From contig NZ_JAPVQY010000013.1 in assembly GCF_027257875.1 (NCBI RefSeq), positions 62,001 through 126,000 of the forward strand: a stretch of DNA of 64,000 nucleotides, given 5' to 3'. Below the pieces are notes generated by a model, which saw only the letters and a list, made by a program, of their open reading frames with translations, made no database searches and was not told where the DNA came from. Source of the stretch: Burkholderia sp. IMCC1007. Lineage in GTDB: Bacteria; Pseudomonadota; Gammaproteobacteria; Burkholderiales; Burkholderiaceae. Positions 63,351-64,000 of this stretch are shown piece by piece. The position numbers were made by a program, and so were the translations under genes. The stretch's first letter is position 1; each line of letters begins with the position of its first letter.

Positions 63351-64000
63351 ATGGGCAAACTTCATGTCGCGATCGTCGGTGCCGGTCTCGGTGGCCTGGC
63401 GCTCGCGCAGGCACTCAAGCGCGGCGGGGTCGCCGTCGACGTTTTCGAATCCGACAAGGCTTTGAGCTCGAGACCTCAGGGCTACCGCATACGGATCGAC
63501 GCCCATGGTCAGCAGGCTTTGGCACGGACGCTCGCGCCCGAGCTGTACGATCTGTTCCGCGGATCCGTTTCGACATCGGCGACCTCGGGCAACTTTCTGA
63601 CACCGAACCTGCAACCTGCGTCCGGGCGTGTGCCGGAGAGCTGGCATGCGGATGGCGTCGCCGCGGATGTGAGCGTCAACAGGCGCACGCTGCGCGAAAT
63701 TCTCATGCACGGGATCGAAGATCATGTCCACTTCGATCGCGCATTCGAGCAGTATTCCGTGACCCACGATGGCCGCGTCGAAGTGCGTTTCAGGCAAGAC
63801 GTTCCGACCGTAACGTGCGATGTGCTGGTTGGTGCGGACGGCATCAACTCGCGAGTTCGCTGTCAATTGGCTCCGGAGACTGAGCCGATCGACACCGGTG
63901 CGGTTTGCTTCTATGGGAAAACCGACTTGGAGCGGCTCGGTAACGACCTCTCAGGCTTTGAAGGAACGAACATCGTCTTCGCGGACGGCTTCGCTGCCAT
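63351..64000 (+). CDS. FAD-dependent monooxygenase, 5' part
   Basis: 216 codons are visible before the right edge; the gene continues. ATG 63351 begins MGKLHVAIVGAGLGGLALAQ with the GxGxxG FAD loop at 10-15, and CDVLVGADGINSRVR near 160 is the second FAD/NAD(P) motif of group A aromatic or TetX-like hydroxylases. Probably hydroxylates an aromatic or antibiotic-like compound; substrate unknown. Likely regulated by the divergent AraC-type gene. Confidence 0.88.
   Translation, partial: MGKLHVAIVGAGLGGLALAQALKRGGVAVDVFESDKALSSRPQGYRIRIDAHGQQALARTLAPELYDLFRGSVSTSATSGNFLTPNLQPASGRVPESWHADGVAADVSVNRRTLREILMHGIEDHVHFDRAFEQYSVTHDGRVEVRFRQDVPTVTCDVLVGADGINSRVRCQLAPETEPIDTGAVCFYGKTDLERLGNDLSGFEGTNIVFADGFAA

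Overview
The window is high-GC chromosomal DNA from a Burkholderia species, most likely the Burkholderia cepacia complex. The evidence is the C/G-rich third codon positions, the trigger factor / ClpP pair at the left edge, an OmpR/EnvZ pair, AhpC/AhpD, a 143-residue MscL, and many familiar Burkholderia protein sequences. It reads as core chromosome 1 sequence with one decayed integrated element and two places where genes have been cut and joined. No CRISPR array, rRNA, intact insertion sequence or replication origin was seen.

Layout. 1-3.7 kb: clpP (5' end only) and tig on the minus strand, then glycerate kinase and a MarR regulator. 3.9-9.9 kb: a ketopantoate-reductase-like gene and a LuxR-type regulator on the minus strand, divergent from a porin / MFS / histone-deacetylase-like cluster. 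10-12.2 kb: small membrane proteins and a DUF72 gene. 12.27-15.83 kb: a remnant element in the 3' end of a tRNA-Leu gene. It is bounded by a 28-bp direct repeat and carries two lipoprotein genes, a nonsense-disrupted pseudogene, and a frameshifted integrase whose catalytic half is replaced by the C-terminal half of an SRAP (YedK-type) protein. 16-20 kb: a squalene/phytoene-synthase-family gene and a DUF1501/DUF1800 pair. 20.4-31.9 kb: housekeeping genes ompR-envZ, ahpC-ahpD, ispD-ispF, mfd, argE, a serine/threonine dehydratase and a lipoprotein. 32-39.6 kb: PBP1A, PspA plus a TPR membrane protein, mscL, a hypothetical gene, a beta-hydroxyacid dehydrogenase and dodecin.

39.8-52.2 kb is a purine-salvage and urate-degradation region: a LysR regulator, an 8-oxoguanine/guanine deaminase-like enzyme, uraH, puuD, allA, alc, uraD, puuE, a hydantoin/allantoin-racemase-like gene, an NCS1 permease and an FCD-type GntR regulator. 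Together these would take up a purine or hydantoin and convert urate through 5-hydroxyisourate, OHCU, allantoin, allantoate and ureidoglycolate to glyoxylate and urea. Inside it, a 5'-truncated ridA lies between the severed 3' ends of two LysR-family genes in opposite orientation.

52.3-64 kb: LD-carboxypeptidase, tadA, DUF1992 and an MFS transporter. Next is a GntR-controlled operon whose flavoprotein and two-cluster ferredoxin resemble the AprA/AprB subunits of adenylylsulfate reductase, together with HEAT-repeat and DUF971 proteins. In the middle of that operon only a fused stump of an ABC transporter remains. The window ends with a beta-hydroxyacid dehydrogenase, a NUDIX hydrolase, an AraC regulator and a divergent FAD monooxygenase that runs off the right edge.

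The most unusual items are the tRNA-Leu element with its stranded terminator and integrase-SRAP chimera, the AprAB-like operon with its collapsed transporter, and the LysR-ridA-LysR junction. All functional statements are inferences from sequence motifs and gene context; no database search was possible.
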